Assembly: GCA_021234535.1 (NCBI GenBank)
Contig: CM037829.1
Location: 34,347,976 to 34,411,975, forward strand
Direction: 5' to 3'
Length of the DNA stretch: 64,000 nucleotides
Source: Stichopus chloronotus
Lineage: Eukaryota > Echinodermata > Holothuroidea > Aspidochirotida > Stichopodidae
Under the pieces are notes generated by a model. The model saw only the letters and a program-made list of their open reading frames with translations, did no database searches and was not told the DNA's origin. The number at the start of each line of letters is the position of its first letter. Within the stretch, counting starts at the first letter, position 1. A program made the translations under genes and the position numbers. Positions 63,721 to 64,000 of the stretch are shown piece after piece.

Positions 63721-64000
63721 AGGTTTATTTTACTTTCATGGCAAACTACAGATGTGTAATATAATTGAGGCCAATCAGTAGCTTTTAACTATCATTTATC
63801 GATGGCGCGTAGTGTACCGTAAAACTTACATGAGTGAAACTGAGTAAGCTAGGGGCGAGTGGTAGGGCTCAATTACCCACCTTGGCCACAATTATCCAGC
63901 TTTGGCCACAGTGCTCGGTAGTACTAGTTTTGCGATATTAGGCACTACACACTGTGAGTGTGACTGTGAGTGATTCTTGCCAGCTAACTTCGTAAATATT

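Overview
This is intron-rich, AT-rich animal nuclear DNA with GT-AG introns, dense transposon debris and conserved metazoan genes. Nothing in it looks bacterial or viral. I infer a marine invertebrate deuterostome, possibly an echinoderm such as a sea cucumber, from gene similarity to vertebrate orthologues and the repeat style. The species cannot be fixed from the sequence alone.

Three protein genes can be reconstructed exon by exon with consistent reading phase. (1) TRAF7, minus strand, about 33.3 kb down to 16.7 kb: ten coding exons give the N-terminal 351 residues (Ser/Thr-rich leader, RING finger, TRAF-type zinc fingers, coiled coil). The WD40 half is not in the window. A likely 5' untranslated exon lies at 41.1 kb. 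(2) EIF3D, plus strand, 47.7-58.4 kb: a complete 15-exon gene coding for 555 residues. (3) A conserved but unnamed helix-hairpin-helix protein, minus strand, 63.5-59.9 kb: five exons, 240 residues, with one intron that needs a GC donor.

TRAF7 and EIF3D are divergent, with about 6-14 kb between them. EIF3D and the helix-hairpin-helix gene are convergent, and their 3' ends may touch or overlap near 59.9 kb. The first 16.7 kb holds no exon I can support. It is either a very long TRAF7 intron or sequence beyond a broken gene model.

Introns and spacers hold many mobile elements. These include a 3.1 kb LTR element with two 655 bp LTRs, a polypurine tract and no polymerase (18.3-21.4 kb); a decayed THAP-domain fragment (17.6-18.0 kb); three DNA transposons with matching terminal inverted repeats (35.1-36.5, 48.3-48.8 and 59.2-59.5 kb); a tRNA-derived SINE head (31.5 kb); and a perfect 30 bp-arm foldback (30.2 kb).

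Two repeat systems deserve most attention. One is a dispersed family rich in TGACCT-T-TGACCT (nuclear-receptor DR1) motifs, with a hairpin at each end. The other is a foldback element whose arms are short tandem GAGACC repeats, and one DR1-family copy has inserted into it (38.6-40.7 kb). A third is an array of hairpin units at 46.4-46.9 kb.
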